Positions 7,579 through 15,832 are shown, counted from the first letter of the stretch. The stretch: 33,846 nucleotides of DNA from Candidatus Saccharimonadota bacterium (GCA_024697865.1 JAILSC010000020.1:1-33846); one strand, 5' to 3'. The notes: generated by a model from the sequence alone, not told the origin. Numbers and translations are program-made.

Positions 7579-9048
7579 ATGACCACTAAGTCATCCAATT
7601 CTAAAGATGATCGCATCAAGCGCGCTGTAGAAATGGCTAAAAAAGCCCATGAAGGTCAGTTGCGCAAGACTGGTGAACCCTATATTGTTCATCCTCTAGC
7701 CGTCAAGAAAATTCTAGAAGAATGGGGTATGGACGAAGATACTATCATCGCCGGCATTCTTCATGACACTATAGAAGATACCGATCTTACTCTGGATGAC
7801 ATTAAACAAGAATTTGGTGAATCCGTTGCCTTTTTAGTTGATGGTGTTACCAAACTTTCTACTGCTCGCAACGGCATGCGGGATATTGATACTTATCTGC
7901 CAGCCACCCGCGATAATTTCCTGCGCTTAATGATTGCTTTAGGCGATGACATCCGGGTTTTAATTATTAAATTAGCCGATCGTCTGCACAATCTGCGCAC
8001 GCTTTCGGCCCTCCCTCCGGACAAGCAAAAGAAAATCGCCAAAGAAACTTTGGAAGTTTTCGCGCCGCTAGCCGACCGTCTCAACATGGGGCTGCTTAGG
8101 GTTGAGATGGCTGACCTGGCCTTTAAATATGTCGATCCTAAGCGTTTCGACGAATTAGAGCAATTGATTAAAAAATACAATAAATCCGCCGAAAAGTCCC
8201 TAGCCAAAACCGAAGAAGAAATCAGACGGGCCCTAAGAAAGGAAAAGATCAAATATAAACTTTCGGGTCGCGTTAAATCTGTTTATTCTCTTCATAAAAA
8301 ACTAGCTAAACACCATCAAAATATGGGAGAAATCTACGACTTGATGGCTTTACGTATTATCGTAGAGGATGTCACTACTTGTTATTTGGTTTTAGGCATT
8401 ATTCACTCTCTCTATACCCCGATGGATGGTCGCATTAAAGATTATATTGCTATGCCGAAACAAAACGGTTATCAATCTCTTCACACCACCGTTATCACTA
8501 AAGACAAGCATATCGTAGAATTTCAAATTCGGACTAACGAAATGCACGAATACGCCGAACGCGGGCTAGCCGCCAGCTTCTACTATAACGAGCAGAAATT
8601 AACTGAAAGTTACAAAAAAGGCAAGATAGAACATCTGCCGACTAACCTGCTCTGGATTACGGAACTGCAAATGACCGCCGCTAAGCTTCGCGAAGGGAAG
8701 AAGGTGGATCTCAAAAAACTCAAACTCAATCTTTTCGCCGATAAAATTTTCGTCTACACCCCCAAGGGCGATATCATTGATTTGCCTAAAGGCGCTCTGC
8801 CACTCGATTTCGCTTACAAGCTTCACTCCGAAATCGGCGATCACGTAGTGGGCGTAAAAATTAACGGTAAGATGTCTAATTTGGGTAAAAAATTAGAACA
8901 CGGTGATGTAGTAGAGATTCTTACTTCTAAAAATCAGACCCCTAAACAAACCTGGTTCAATAAGATTATTACCCCTCACGCCCGACAAAAACTTCGTCAC
9001 GCTCTTAGGCCAGCCCCCAATCAGACTACTTCCCGCAAAAAGCATTAG
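7579..9048 (+). CDS. rel: Rel/SpoT-type (p)ppGpp synthetase/hydrolase, short form
   Basis: 489 residues against about 730 in typical long Rel proteins. Domains in order: HD hydrolase (about 10-190, His38 in VHP, His62-Asp63 in ILHDTIEDT), synthetase (about 215-340, with LSGRVKSVYSLHKKL, YDLMALRIIV, NGYQSLHT and the Glu of IVEFQIRT), and TGS (about 395-460, KIFVYTPKGDIIDLPKGALPLDFAYKLHSEIG). The helical, zinc-finger and ACT/RRM domains that normally follow TGS are absent, so ribosome-dependent regulation may differ. Both catalytic centres look intact, which predicts a bifunctional stringent-response enzyme. The start is fixed by the -10 box 6 nt upstream. The tail is basic (RKKH). Confidence 0.93.
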   Translation: MTTKSSNSKDDRIKRAVEMAKKAHEGQLRKTGEPYIVHPLAVKKILEEWGMDEDTIIAGILHDTIEDTDLTLDDIKQEFGESVAFLVDGVTKLSTARNGMRDIDTYLPATRDNFLRLMIALGDDIRVLIIKLADRLHNLRTLSALPPDKQKKIAKETLEVFAPLADRLNMGLLRVEMADLAFKYVDPKRFDELEQLIKKYNKSAEKSLAKTEEEIRRALRKEKIKYKLSGRVKSVYSLHKKLAKHHQNMGEIYDLMALRIIVEDVTTCYLVLGIIHSLYTPMDGRIKDYIAMPKQNGYQSLHTTVITKDKHIVEFQIRTNEMHEYAERGLAASFYYNEQKLTESYKKGKIEHLPTNLLWITELQMTAAKLREGKKVDLKKLKLNLFADKIFVYTPKGDIIDLPKGALPLDFAYKLHSEIGDHVVGVKINGKMSNLGKKLEHGDVVEILTSKNQTPKQTWFNKIITPHARQKLRHALRPAPNQTTSRKKH

Positions 9049-9078
9049 TTCGAAAAACTTATCACGGATTGCGACTTA

Positions 9079-9087
9079 TGATATAAT
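9079..9087 (+). promoter_or_regulatory. Promoter of tRNA-Thr and probably the downstream genes
   Basis: TGaTATAAT with hexamer 9082-9087, 12 nt before the tRNA. No terminator follows the tRNA, so the next three genes (9198-11798) can be read from here. A TATAAT-like string at 9176-9181, right after the tRNA, could add a second start. Confidence 0.6.
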
Positions 9088-9098
9088 AATTATAGTAT

Positions 9099-9174
9099 GC
9101 CGATGTAGCTCAGTTGGTAGAGCAGCTCATTCGTAACGAGCAGGTCACAGGTTCGAGCCCTGCCATCGGCTCCA
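9099..9174 (+). tRNA. tRNA-Thr(CGT)
   Basis: 76 nt with encoded CCA. The acceptor GCCGATG/CATCGGC, the D-arm GCTC/GAGC and the T-arm with TTCGAGC are all regular. The anticodon loop TTCGTAA gives anticodon CGT (reads ACG). The anticodon stem GCTCA/CGAGC has an A-C mismatch at the loop-closing pair 31-39. The closest well-known relative is E. coli tRNA-Thr(CGU), which shares the loop. Confidence 0.96.
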
Positions 9175-9197
9175 TATAATAAAAGGAGAATATCTAT

Positions 9198-9806
9198 ATG
9201 GCAAAAGCAGAAATTATTAAGCAGCCCATCGACAAAGTTGGTGGCGAACTCAAAAAAAACGCCTGGACGGCATTTCTTGAGTCCTTAATTACTGTTATCC
9301 TTGGTATTTTATTAATTGCTTGGCCAGACACCATAATTAGAGTTATCGCCTATGTAGTTGGCGCTTTCTTAATTATTAAAGGAGCTTATCAAGTAATTAA
9401 CTATTTTGTGGTCAAGGGCCAAAACGATTTTTTCAACAACAATCTGCTTGCTGGCGTAATTTCACTCTTGATCGGTGCCGCTCTGCTTTTGATCGGCGAA
9501 GAGATTATCAACGTCTTCCGTATCGTTATTGGCATCTGGATGATTTACGAGTCTCTAACCCGAATTAACACCTCCATCAAGCTTCACGCCGCTTCCATTC
9601 CGGCCTGGAGGTACACACTTATCTTGGCTTTAATGATGTTAGTTCTCGGCGTGTTTGTCACTTTCTATAGCGGCGCAGTAGTCACGCTTGTTGGCTGGAT
9701 GTTGATTCTAACAGGTATTATTGGTATCGTGGGCGATGTTATGTTTGTCCAGTATGTTAATAAAATCACCGATGCCTTAACCGGGAAGGTTCCAAAAGAA
9801 AAATAA
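9198..9806 (+). CDS. HdeD-family (DUF308) membrane protein
   Basis: 202 residues with about six membrane segments arranged as three similar hairpins. The repeated 'G..L...P......I....G..LI..G' pattern, for example LITVILGILLIAWPDTIIRVIAYVVGAFLIIKGAYQVI, is that of DUF308/HdeD proteins. HdeD itself is linked to acid resistance in E. coli, but most family members have no known role. AAAAGGAG precedes the ATG. The stop codon directly abuts the next start (TAA ATG), so this is the first gene of a run that continues into a membrane glycosyltransferase; a role in envelope biogenesis is inferred from that context only. Confidence 0.85.
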   Translation: MAKAEIIKQPIDKVGGELKKNAWTAFLESLITVILGILLIAWPDTIIRVIAYVVGAFLIIKGAYQVINYFVVKGQNDFFNNNLLAGVISLLIGAALLLIGEEIINVFRIVIGIWMIYESLTRINTSIKLHAASIPAWRYTLILALMMLVLGVFVTFYSGAVVTLVGWMLILTGIIGIVGDVMFVQYVNKITDALTGKVPKEK

Positions 9807-10169
9807 ATGCAAAGTTTCAGAGAGGATTTCGCTAGAATTTGTCATACCGAACGCGGCGTTTTGATTTTAATGATCTTCAATTTATTACTTGCAATTGCCT
9901 TGATCGTGTTCGCCATAATTAGCCTTAACCCAAACGCCTCAGTAGTTAAAATCGGTTATGGTGATATTGGCGGGTATCGAGATGGTACTTGGATGGATAT
10001 GTTGGCTTACCCACTTTTAGCTTTGATTTTCGGCGTTTTTCATAACTTGCTTACTATCCGAATTTTTCATAAACGCGGTAGCGGTATGGCTAAATTTTTC
10101 CTTCTAACCACTACTATGTTAATTCTCGGCACATTCCTAGTTTTAATTCGTGCCCTTGGAGAGGGATAA
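9807..10169 (+). CDS. Small membrane protein of unknown function
   Basis: 120 residues with three membrane segments (about 19-43, 66-83, 95-115) and a basic loop, RIFHKRGSGMAK. I do not recognise the family. It has no separate ribosome site: its ATG follows the upstream stop with no gap, and its own stop abuts the start of the glycosyltransferase gene in the same way. This strict head-to-tail packing suggests the three membrane proteins are made in step and may act together. Confidence 0.75.
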   Translation: MQSFREDFARICHTERGVLILMIFNLLLAIALIVFAIISLNPNASVVKIGYGDIGGYRDGTWMDMLAYPLLALIFGVFHNLLTIRIFHKRGSGMAKFFLLTTTMLILGTFLVLIRALGEG

Positions 10170-11798
10170 ATGTATAGTCAAGACCTTGAAATTCCTCAGG
10201 GTAAACGCAAACCTTTTTATCGTTTTCTTGAAATCGCCCCTGGTGCGATTTCTTATGGTGCTATCATTTTGCTCTTTCTTTTGTCTTGGCTAGATCCTGT
10301 AATTGGTTCAATTTATTTATTTGCTTTAATCGCCGCTACTCTGGTTAAAGCTATCGCTGTAGCTTATCGTACTGTTCAGGGTTACAAGGTAATTAAACGA
10401 GCTGGGCGAGTAGATTGGGCTAAGCGTTTGGCCGACTTAGAACATCCTCATACTTCTTATGAGCGTCTACGAGACGAACAAAACACTAGTTATCATTTTT
10501 CTGCGCATCTTGATAATCTCAAAATGATGGCCGTAATGGAGCACGAATATCCTAAACCGTCCGAAGTTTACCATGTCGTGATTATGACTGCTTACGACGA
10601 AGGAATTGAAGTCCTTGGTCCGTCTGTAGAGGCTGTCAAAAACACCACTTTCCCGAATGATCGCATTATCTTTGCTTTAGCCTATGAGCAAAGGGGAGGG
10701 GAAGCTATGAGCCAGACCGCCCATCAGCTAGAAAAGCATTATCGGGGCGTTTTTAGAGATTTTCTTTTAGTAGAGCATCCAGCTAATCTTCCGAATGAGG
10801 TCGTCGGCAAAGGTCCTAACCTTGTCTACGCTGGTCAAGCTGTCGCTAAACATGTCAAGACTCAGAAACTCCCCGTCGAGAATATCATCGTTACCTCTCT
10901 GGATAGCGACAACCATATGGCCCCCAAATACCTAGATTCCGTCGCCTATGAATTTATTGTTCACCCTAATCGTCAACGCCTCAGTTATCAACCGGTATCT
11001 TTATTCATGAACAATATTTGGGATGCCCCTGCCCCTTCTCGAGTTATTGCTGTATCCAACTCTTTCTTCAATGTTATTACTACTATGCGTCCTCACGCTT
11101 TACGCAATTTTGCCAGTCATTCCCAGCCACTTCAGGCCTTAGAAGCGATGAATTTCTGGAGTAAACACACTATTGTAGAGGACGGTCACCAATATTGGCG
11201 CAGCCTCTTCTTCTTTCATGGTGATTATTCTGTTCTGCCAATCCGGATCCCGATTTATCAGGACGCCGTAATCGATGAAACTTTTTGGAAAACAGTTAAG
11301 GCTCAGTTCGTCCAGGTTCGTCGTTGGTATTATGGCGCTTCAGACGTAGCCTATGTCGGAACTCGGTTGTTTACTCGTAAAGAAAATCGCATCATGCCTT
11401 TTTGGCAGCTCTTTCCTAAATTCTGGCGCCTGTTAGACGGCCACATCACTTTAGCTATTTTGGCCCCCATCGTGGCCTTTGGCGGTTGGGTGCCGATGAT
11501 TATGAATCTTTCCTCGCATGAAATGGTCGCCTACAATATTCCTAGTATTGTGGGTATTGTCGAAACTTTCGCCTCGATTGGTTTAATTGTTTCAATTTTG
11601 GTCTCATTCAAAATTTTACCCAAGCGTCCCGCCAAGTATCGTAAAGGCAAAAACTTACTCATGATTATCCAATGGATTTTGATGCCAGTTACCTCGATTC
11701 TTTATCAGTCCGTAGCTGCTTTTTATTCTCAGACTCGCTTGATGCTCGGGCGTTATATGGAAAAATTCGATGTCACTAAAAAAATTGTTAAAACATAA
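10170..11798 (+). CDS. Membrane-embedded family 2 glycosyltransferase (processive-synthase type)
   Basis: 542 residues. Two N-terminal membrane segments (about 26-40, 44-66) precede a cytosolic GT2 domain and three to four C-terminal segments. The GT2 active-site signature of processive synthases is complete: DxD-like DSD (245-247), ED in TIVEDGHQYW (E337-D338, base region) and QVRRW (382-386). This is the D, DxD, ED, QxxRW order of cellulose/hyaluronan-type synthases, which extend a polysaccharide and export it through their own membrane domain. The substrate cannot be told. No PilZ domain or BcsB partner is present. It is the last member of the 9198-11798 membrane operon and could make a surface glycan. 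Confidence 0.85.
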   Translation: MYSQDLEIPQGKRKPFYRFLEIAPGAISYGAIILLFLLSWLDPVIGSIYLFALIAATLVKAIAVAYRTVQGYKVIKRAGRVDWAKRLADLEHPHTSYERLRDEQNTSYHFSAHLDNLKMMAVMEHEYPKPSEVYHVVIMTAYDEGIEVLGPSVEAVKNTTFPNDRIIFALAYEQRGGEAMSQTAHQLEKHYRGVFRDFLLVEHPANLPNEVVGKGPNLVYAGQAVAKHVKTQKLPVENIIVTSLDSDNHMAPKYLDSVAYEFIVHPNRQRLSYQPVSLFMNNIWDAPAPSRVIAVSNSFFNVITTMRPHALRNFASHSQPLQALEAMNFWSKHTIVEDGHQYWRSLFFFHGDYSVLPIRIPIYQDAVIDETFWKTVKAQFVQVRRWYYGASDVAYVGTRLFTRKENRIMPFWQLFPKFWRLLDGHITLAILAPIVAFGGWVPMIMNLSSHEMVAYNIPSIVGIVETFASIGLIVSILVSFKILPKRPAKYRKGKNLLMIIQWILMPVTSILYQSVAAFYSQTRLMLGRYMEKFDVTKKIVKT

Positions 11799-11812
11799 CG
11801 AAGGAGGCATTT

Positions 11813-12700
11813 ATGGCCAAGCCCAAAGTTTATTTTACTAAAGATATTACTTCTGTGGGCCTACAAAAAGTCTACGATGCTCTCGGAGTAAAATTACCAG
11901 GGAAGGTAGGCGTCAAAGTTTCTACTGGCGAGGCCGGAGCCAAAGGCTATCTTAAGGCTGACTTAATCGGTCCCTTTGTTAAAAATTTGAACGGTACTAT
12001 TCTGGAATGTAACACCGCTTATCCCGGAGAACGCAACACTGCTAAAGACCACCTCAAGGTTGCCGCTGATCACGGCTTCACTTCTTTCGCCGAAGTCGAT
12101 ATTATGGACGCTGACGGGGAATTCAAGATCCCTTTTTCCAAAGGTAAACACCTTAAGTACGATTTAGTCGGCCAGAATTTCGAAAATTATGACTCTTTCG
12201 TTAATTTAGCTCATGGCAAAGGACACGCTATGGGCGGATTTGGCGCCAATTTAAAGAATCAGTCTATCGGCATTGCTTCTCGCAATGGTAAAGCCTATAT
12301 CCACTCTTGTGGTAAAACTAAAAGCCCTAAGCTTTGTTGGGTCTCTAAGCATCAACAGATTGATTTCATCGAATCCATGGCTGAAGCCGCCACTGCTGTG
12401 GCCGACTATCTTCAAGCCCAGGGTAAGCTCATTGTTTATATTACAGTGATGAATGCGCTTTCCGTAGATTGTGATTGCGATAAAAACCAAGGCGACCCAG
12501 TCATGGCCGACCTTGGCATTGTTGCCTCATTAGATCCGGTAGCTAATGACCAAGCCTTCATTGATATGATTTGGGCCTCTGCAGATCCTGGCGCCGCTGA
12601 ATTGAAGGAGCGCATCGATTCTCGTGAAGGCCGGGCTATTCTCCCCTACGCCGAAGCTCTCGGTCTTGGTTCTCGTGATTATGAGCTGGTCAAAATCTAA
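11813..12700 (+). CDS. DUF362 domain protein without a ferredoxin domain
   Basis: 295 residues starting at an ATG with GAAGGAGG just upstream. The DUF362 pattern is clear: KVGVKVSTGEAG, LECNTAYPGERNTAKDHLKVAADHGF, an 'F..LAH.KGH...GFG..LKN..IG.AS..GK..IHS' core, and CDCDKNQGDPVMADLGIVASLDPVANDQA near the C-terminus. Many DUF362 proteins carry a [4Fe-4S] ferredoxin domain with CxxCxxC motifs; this one does not. The remaining cysteines (Cys in IHSCGK and the paired CDCD) could bind a metal. The biochemical function of the family is not settled. It is followed at once by the tRNA-Val promoter. Confidence 0.88.
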   Translation: MAKPKVYFTKDITSVGLQKVYDALGVKLPGKVGVKVSTGEAGAKGYLKADLIGPFVKNLNGTILECNTAYPGERNTAKDHLKVAADHGFTSFAEVDIMDADGEFKIPFSKGKHLKYDLVGQNFENYDSFVNLAHGKGHAMGGFGANLKNQSIGIASRNGKAYIHSCGKTKSPKLCWVSKHQQIDFIESMAEAATAVADYLQAQGKLIVYITVMNALSVDCDCDKNQGDPVMADLGIVASLDPVANDQAFIDMIWASADPGAAELKERIDSREGRAILPYAEALGLGSRDYELVKI

Positions 12701-12706
12701 CATCTA

Positions 12707-12715
12707 TGATATAAT
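12707..12715 (+). promoter_or_regulatory. tRNA-Val promoter
   Basis: TGaTATAAT with hexamer 12710-12715, 9 nt before the tRNA 5' end. Confidence 0.65.
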
Positions 12716-12724
12716 AGTGTGAGT

Positions 12725-12801
12725 GGGTGATTAGCTCAGTTGGCTAGAGCGTCTCGTTTACACCGAGAAGGTCGGGGGTTCGAGCCCCTCATCACCCACC
12801 A
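12725..12801 (+). tRNA. tRNA-Val(TAC)
   Basis: 77 nt with encoded CCA. Acceptor GGGTGAT/ATCACCC, D-arm GCTC/GAGC, anticodon arm TCTCG-TTTACAC-CGAGA with anticodon TAC, and T-arm GGGGG-TTCGAGC-CCCTC. All stems are regular. Confidence 0.96.
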
Positions 12802-12841
12802 GGAATTAAAGAAAGAGCCAAGGGCTCTTTATTTAATTCCT
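12801..12841 (+). terminator. Long terminator hairpin after tRNA-Val
   Basis: AGGAATTAAA and AAAGAGCC on the 5' side pair with GGCTCTTT and TTTAATTCCT on the 3' side, about 18 bp with one internal G/A mismatch. The inner stem GAGCC/GGCTC followed by TTTATTT can act as an intrinsic terminator. The hairpin begins at the last base of the CCA end. Confidence 0.7.
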
Positions 12842-12850
12842 GATAGAATA

Positions 12851-12859
12851 TGCTATAAT
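12851..12859 (+). promoter_or_regulatory. Extended -10 promoter of the YbjQ-like gene
   Basis: TGcTATAAT with hexamer 12854-12859. AAGGAG at 12875-12880 precedes the ATG at 12887. Confidence 0.65.
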
Positions 12860-12886
12860 ATTTTTATAAGTTATAAGGAGTTCGAA

Positions 12887-13201
12887 ATGCTTATTACTAC
12901 AAGCGATATCATTCCAGGCAAAGAAATCAAAGAAACCTTAGGGCTTGTTCAAGGGCAAGTGGTTCAGTCCAAGCACATCGGTAGCGATGTGGTCGCCGGG
13001 CTTAAGAATATTGTCGGTGGTGAAATCAAGGGCTATACAGATATGGTGAACAAAGCTCGCAAAACCGCTATAGAACGTTTGGTCAAAGAAGCTGAGGCTA
13101 AGGGCGCTGATGCGATTATTTGTTTCCGTTACGGTTCTTCTACCGTAGCTCCTAGTGCCTCTGAGATTTTAGCTTACGGCACTGCCGTCAAATTAAAATA
13201 A
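12887..13201 (+). CDS. YbjQ/UPF0145 family protein
   Basis: 104 residues, full length for the family: MLITTSDIIPGKEIKETLGLVQGQVVQS at the start, a GGEIKGYTDMVNKARKTAIERL helix, then AKGADAIICFRYGSS. YbjQ proteins form small ring-like oligomers and are listed as possible heavy-metal binders; their role is not established. The frame is open further upstream through tRNA-Val and its terminator, but promoter, AAGGAG and conserved N-terminus all fix the start at 12887. Confidence 0.9.
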   Translation: MLITTSDIIPGKEIKETLGLVQGQVVQSKHIGSDVVAGLKNIVGGEIKGYTDMVNKARKTAIERLVKEAEAKGADAIICFRYGSSTVAPSASEILAYGTAVKLK

Positions 13202-13221
13202 ACTAGTCATTGATGCGCCTT

Positions 13222-13245
13222 AAGCCGCCGACCCTGGCGGTTTTT
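13222..13245 (+). terminator. Rho-independent terminator of the YbjQ-like gene
   Basis: GCCGCC-gaccct-GGCGGT stem-loop, extended by A-U pairs and followed by TTTTT, 20 nt after the stop codon. Confidence 0.8.
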
Positions 13246-13329
13246 GGTCTGGTTTTTATGCCAAGATATTAAGTTTTGCGACATTTGTTCCGTTTTTGCT
13301 CAAAACGAAAATCTTGTCGGCTCAGCTCG

Positions 13330-13338
13330 TGATAAAAT
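13330..13338 (+). promoter_or_regulatory. Extended -10 promoter of the racemase-like gene
   Basis: TGaTAAAAT with hexamer 13333-13338. A purine-rich ribosome site, GGAGGGGAAAGG, lies at 13349-13360. Confidence 0.55.
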
Positions 13339-13369
13339 TTTCTCAAGCGGAGGGGAAAGGATTTTTGCA

Positions 13370-14047
13370 ATGTTAAAAGTTGTGGTGTTTGACGGGGGAT
13401 ATGGTGGTGAATTTTTCGCTGACCAACTAGAAGAAGAGGTGCCAATCATAGAAGTCATTCGGGTGATCGATTGGCGTAATGCTAAGCAGCTCCTAACTAG
13501 TCCCAGGAATGCCCGCAAAGTTGCTCAGAACGCTCTCCGCCCATATATTGGTAAGGTTGATCTCATCATTCTAGCTAATCACTTACTCACTATCACGAGC
13601 CTTAAATATTTTAAGCGCAAATATAAAGAACAAAAGTTTATCGGACTCAACCTCCAGTCGCCAGATACTTTTGTCAAGCGCGATGTGCTCATCCTTACCA
13701 CTAAGGCTGTAACTCGTACCATCAATTATCGTAATTTTATCTTCCAAATCCGCCGCAAATCTCTTACTCTTGCCCTTGATGAGTGGCCCGCTGAGATTGA
13801 TGACGGCGAACTCACCGAGCAGGAGATTCGTGACACCTTAGAAAATAACCTAATTAAGAAAAATATTCACCCTGGAGAAATTATTTTAGCTTGTTCGCAA
13901 TTTAATGATATCAAACCAATTCTTAGAGATATTTTTGGACGCAATCTCAAAATTTATGATAGCTTCAATACTACTATTAGAAACACCTGCAAAATATTAC
14001 GCATTCGTGGCAGTCTGAAAAAGCCCAAGTATAAATCTAAGAGATAA
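13370..14047 (+). CDS. Asp/Glu racemase-superfamily protein with a degenerate active site (MurI-like)
   Basis: 225 residues from the ATG at 13370, chosen because promoter and ribosome site lie just upstream. The plan of glutamate racemase is visible throughout: KVVVFDGGYGGEF (family: VFDSGVGGL), DLIILANHLLT (family: V.ACNTAT), FIGLNLQ, DVLILTTKAVTRT (family: IGVIGT..TI.S), EIILACSQFNDIKPIL (family: LILGCTHYPIL) and KIYDSFNTTIRNTCKIL. The first catalytic Cys is Ala (LANH), the Ser after the first Asp is Gly, and the His after the second Cys is Gln; only the second Cys remains. Ordinary two-base racemisation is therefore unlikely. It could be a one-sided enzyme, a binding protein or a relic; an intact frame and good translation signals argue for a working protein. 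Confidence 0.75.
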   Translation: MLKVVVFDGGYGGEFFADQLEEEVPIIEVIRVIDWRNAKQLLTSPRNARKVAQNALRPYIGKVDLIILANHLLTITSLKYFKRKYKEQKFIGLNLQSPDTFVKRDVLILTTKAVTRTINYRNFIFQIRRKSLTLALDEWPAEIDDGELTEQEIRDTLENNLIKKNIHPGEIILACSQFNDIKPILRDIFGRNLKIYDSFNTTIRNTCKILRIRGSLKKPKYKSKR

Positions 14048-14060
14048 TTGCGCTCTAATA

Positions 14061-14069
14061 TGGTATAAT
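14061..14069 (+). promoter_or_regulatory. Promoter of the thrS-miaA-M50 operon
   Basis: TGgTATAAT with hexamer 14064-14069. Transcription should start near 14076, and GGGAG at 14084-14088 serves the ATG at 14093. Confidence 0.65.
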
Positions 14070-14092
14070 AAGAAGAATAAATGGGAGTAAAA

Positions 14093-15832
14093 ATGAACAA
14101 TCTAGAACCAATGCGTCACACTTTAAGTCATGTCCTAGCGGCTGCGGTCAAAGAACTATATCCGGATGTTAAGCTCGGTATCGGCCCCGCTATTGATAAC
14201 GGCTTTTACTATGATATTGATTTTGGTAAGACCAAGATTAGCGACGCTGACTTGCCTAAAATAGAGAAAAAAATGCGCGAAATCATCAAGCGCGATTTAA
14301 AAATGACTAAGCGCACCACTACTAAGGCTGAAGCTTTGGAGTGGGCCAAGACTAACCAACAGGATTACAAAACTGAACTCATCACCGAGCTCCCCGATGA
14401 TGACGAGATTACCTTCTATGATTTAGGCGATGTTTTTACCGATCTTTGTAAGGGTCCGCATATCGATAGCACTAAAGATATAGGCACCTTCAAACTAGTG
14501 CGCGTGGCCGGGGCTTATTGGCGTGGCGACGAAAAGCAACCTATGCTTACTCGCATTTACGGACTCGCTTTTTCTACTGAAGAGGAACTAGCAGCTTACC
14601 TTCAGCAGCAAGAGGAGGCTAAGAAGCGCGATCATCGCAAACTAGGGAAGGAGCTGGATTTATTCTGTTTCTCGGAGTTGGTTGGCTCTGGTTTACCTTT
14701 GTTTACTCCTCGGGGAACTATTCTGCGCGACTTGCTTAATGATTTTGCTCAAGGGTATCGCGTGGACCGAGGCTATCAGAAGGTCTGCATTTCACATATT
14801 GCCAATATTGAACTCTACAAAACTTCTGGCCACTATGAAAAATTCCCTGAAATGTTGCAATTTGTTTCTCAAGAGTCCGGGGATCATCTCGCCTTGAAGC
14901 CGGTCTCCTGCCCGCATCACTCCCAGATTTATGCTAGCAGCCCGCGTTCCTACAAGGACTTACCGATTAAATATCTAGAGACCACTATGGTTTATCGCGA
15001 TGAACGTAAGGGTGAATTAGGCGGCCTCTCCAGAGTTCGTGCTATTACTCAGGATGATTCTCATGTTTTCTGTACCGAGGAACAAGTTGGCGACATCTTC
15101 GGCGAATTGATTGAGTCTGCTAAAGATCTCTATGCTAAGATTGATATGAAATTAAAACTCCGTCTCTCCTTCCGTGATGATAAGGACGGTTATATCGGCA
15201 CTCCGGAGATGTGGGCTAAGGCTGAATCAGCGATTCAGGCCATGGCCGATAAGTTTGAGATGGACTACTTTATTGGGGTAGGTGAAGCTGCTATGTATGG
15301 TCCCAAGATGGACTTTATGGCCGTGGATGCTCTTGGGCGTGAATGGCAATTGGCCACCGTGCAGCTAGACTACGCTTTACCTGCCAGGTTTAAGCTAGAA
15401 TACACCGATGTTGACGGCTCTAAAAAGACTCCAATCATGATCCACTGTGCCTTGGTTGGTTCAATCGAGCGTTTTATGAGCATCTATCTAGAACATACCG
15501 CTGGTTGGCTACCAATGTGGTGTGCTCCAGAGAACGTGCGCATTCTCACTGTCAATGATCAGATAACGGACTATGTCCAAAAGATCGCCACAGTTCTAGA
15601 CGGAGTGGTTTTGGAGGATCCTATTCCCGAGAATAAACTCCGCTACAGCGTAGATGACTCCGCCGATTCGCTCGGTCGCAAGATTAAGCGCGCTACCGCC
15701 ATGAAAATCCCTTGCGTGTTGATTGTTGGCCCGAAGGACGCCGAAGAAGGAATAGTTTCTGTTCGTCTCCGCGACAAGGAAGAAAAAGTCAAATTGCCTG
15801 AATTGGCAGACTACCTAAAGAGATTATCATGA
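14093..15832 (+). CDS. thrS: Threonyl-tRNA synthetase lacking the TGS domain
   Basis: 579 residues from the ATG at 14093; an ATG 12 nt upstream has the GGGAG site inside its own codons, so it is less likely. The N2 editing domain comes first (HTLSHVLAAAVK with the HxxxH motif; DLCKGPH with the Cys/His pair), so the N-terminal TGS (N1) domain of about 60 residues found in E. coli ThrS is missing. The class II catalytic core has the zinc ligands Cys in KPVSCPHH, His in TQDDSHVFC and His in MIHCALVGSIERF; motif 2 is around MVYRDERKGELGGLSRVR. The C-terminal anticodon-binding domain (VRILTVNDQ...GRKIKRATAMKIPCVLIVGPKDAEEG) is complete. The stop overlaps the miaA start (ATGA). Confidence 0.95.
   Translation: MNNLEPMRHTLSHVLAAAVKELYPDVKLGIGPAIDNGFYYDIDFGKTKISDADLPKIEKKMREIIKRDLKMTKRTTTKAEALEWAKTNQQDYKTELITELPDDDEITFYDLGDVFTDLCKGPHIDSTKDIGTFKLVRVAGAYWRGDEKQPMLTRIYGLAFSTEEELAAYLQQQEEAKKRDHRKLGKELDLFCFSELVGSGLPLFTPRGTILRDLLNDFAQGYRVDRGYQKVCISHIANIELYKTSGHYEKFPEMLQFVSQESGDHLALKPVSCPHHSQIYASSPRSYKDLPIKYLETTMVYRDERKGELGGLSRVRAITQDDSHVFCTEEQVGDIFGELIESAKDLYAKIDMKLKLRLSFRDDKDGYIGTPEMWAKAESAIQAMADKFEMDYFIGVGEAAMYGPKMDFMAVDALGREWQLATVQLDYALPARFKLEYTDVDGSKKTPIMIHCALVGSIERFMSIYLEHTAGWLPMWCAPENVRILTVNDQITDYVQKIATVLDGVVLEDPIPENKLRYSVDDSADSLGRKIKRATAMKIPCVLIVGPKDAEEGIVSVRLRDKEEKVKLPELADYLKRLS

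Noticed and set aside
12740-12886. Extension of the YbjQ frame through tRNA-Val
   Set aside because: Overlaps a tRNA and its terminator; promoter, SD and family N-terminus start at 12887.
13244-13369. Extension of the racemase-like frame
   Set aside because: The segment contains the -10 box and ribosome site for the ATG at 13370 and has no family similarity.
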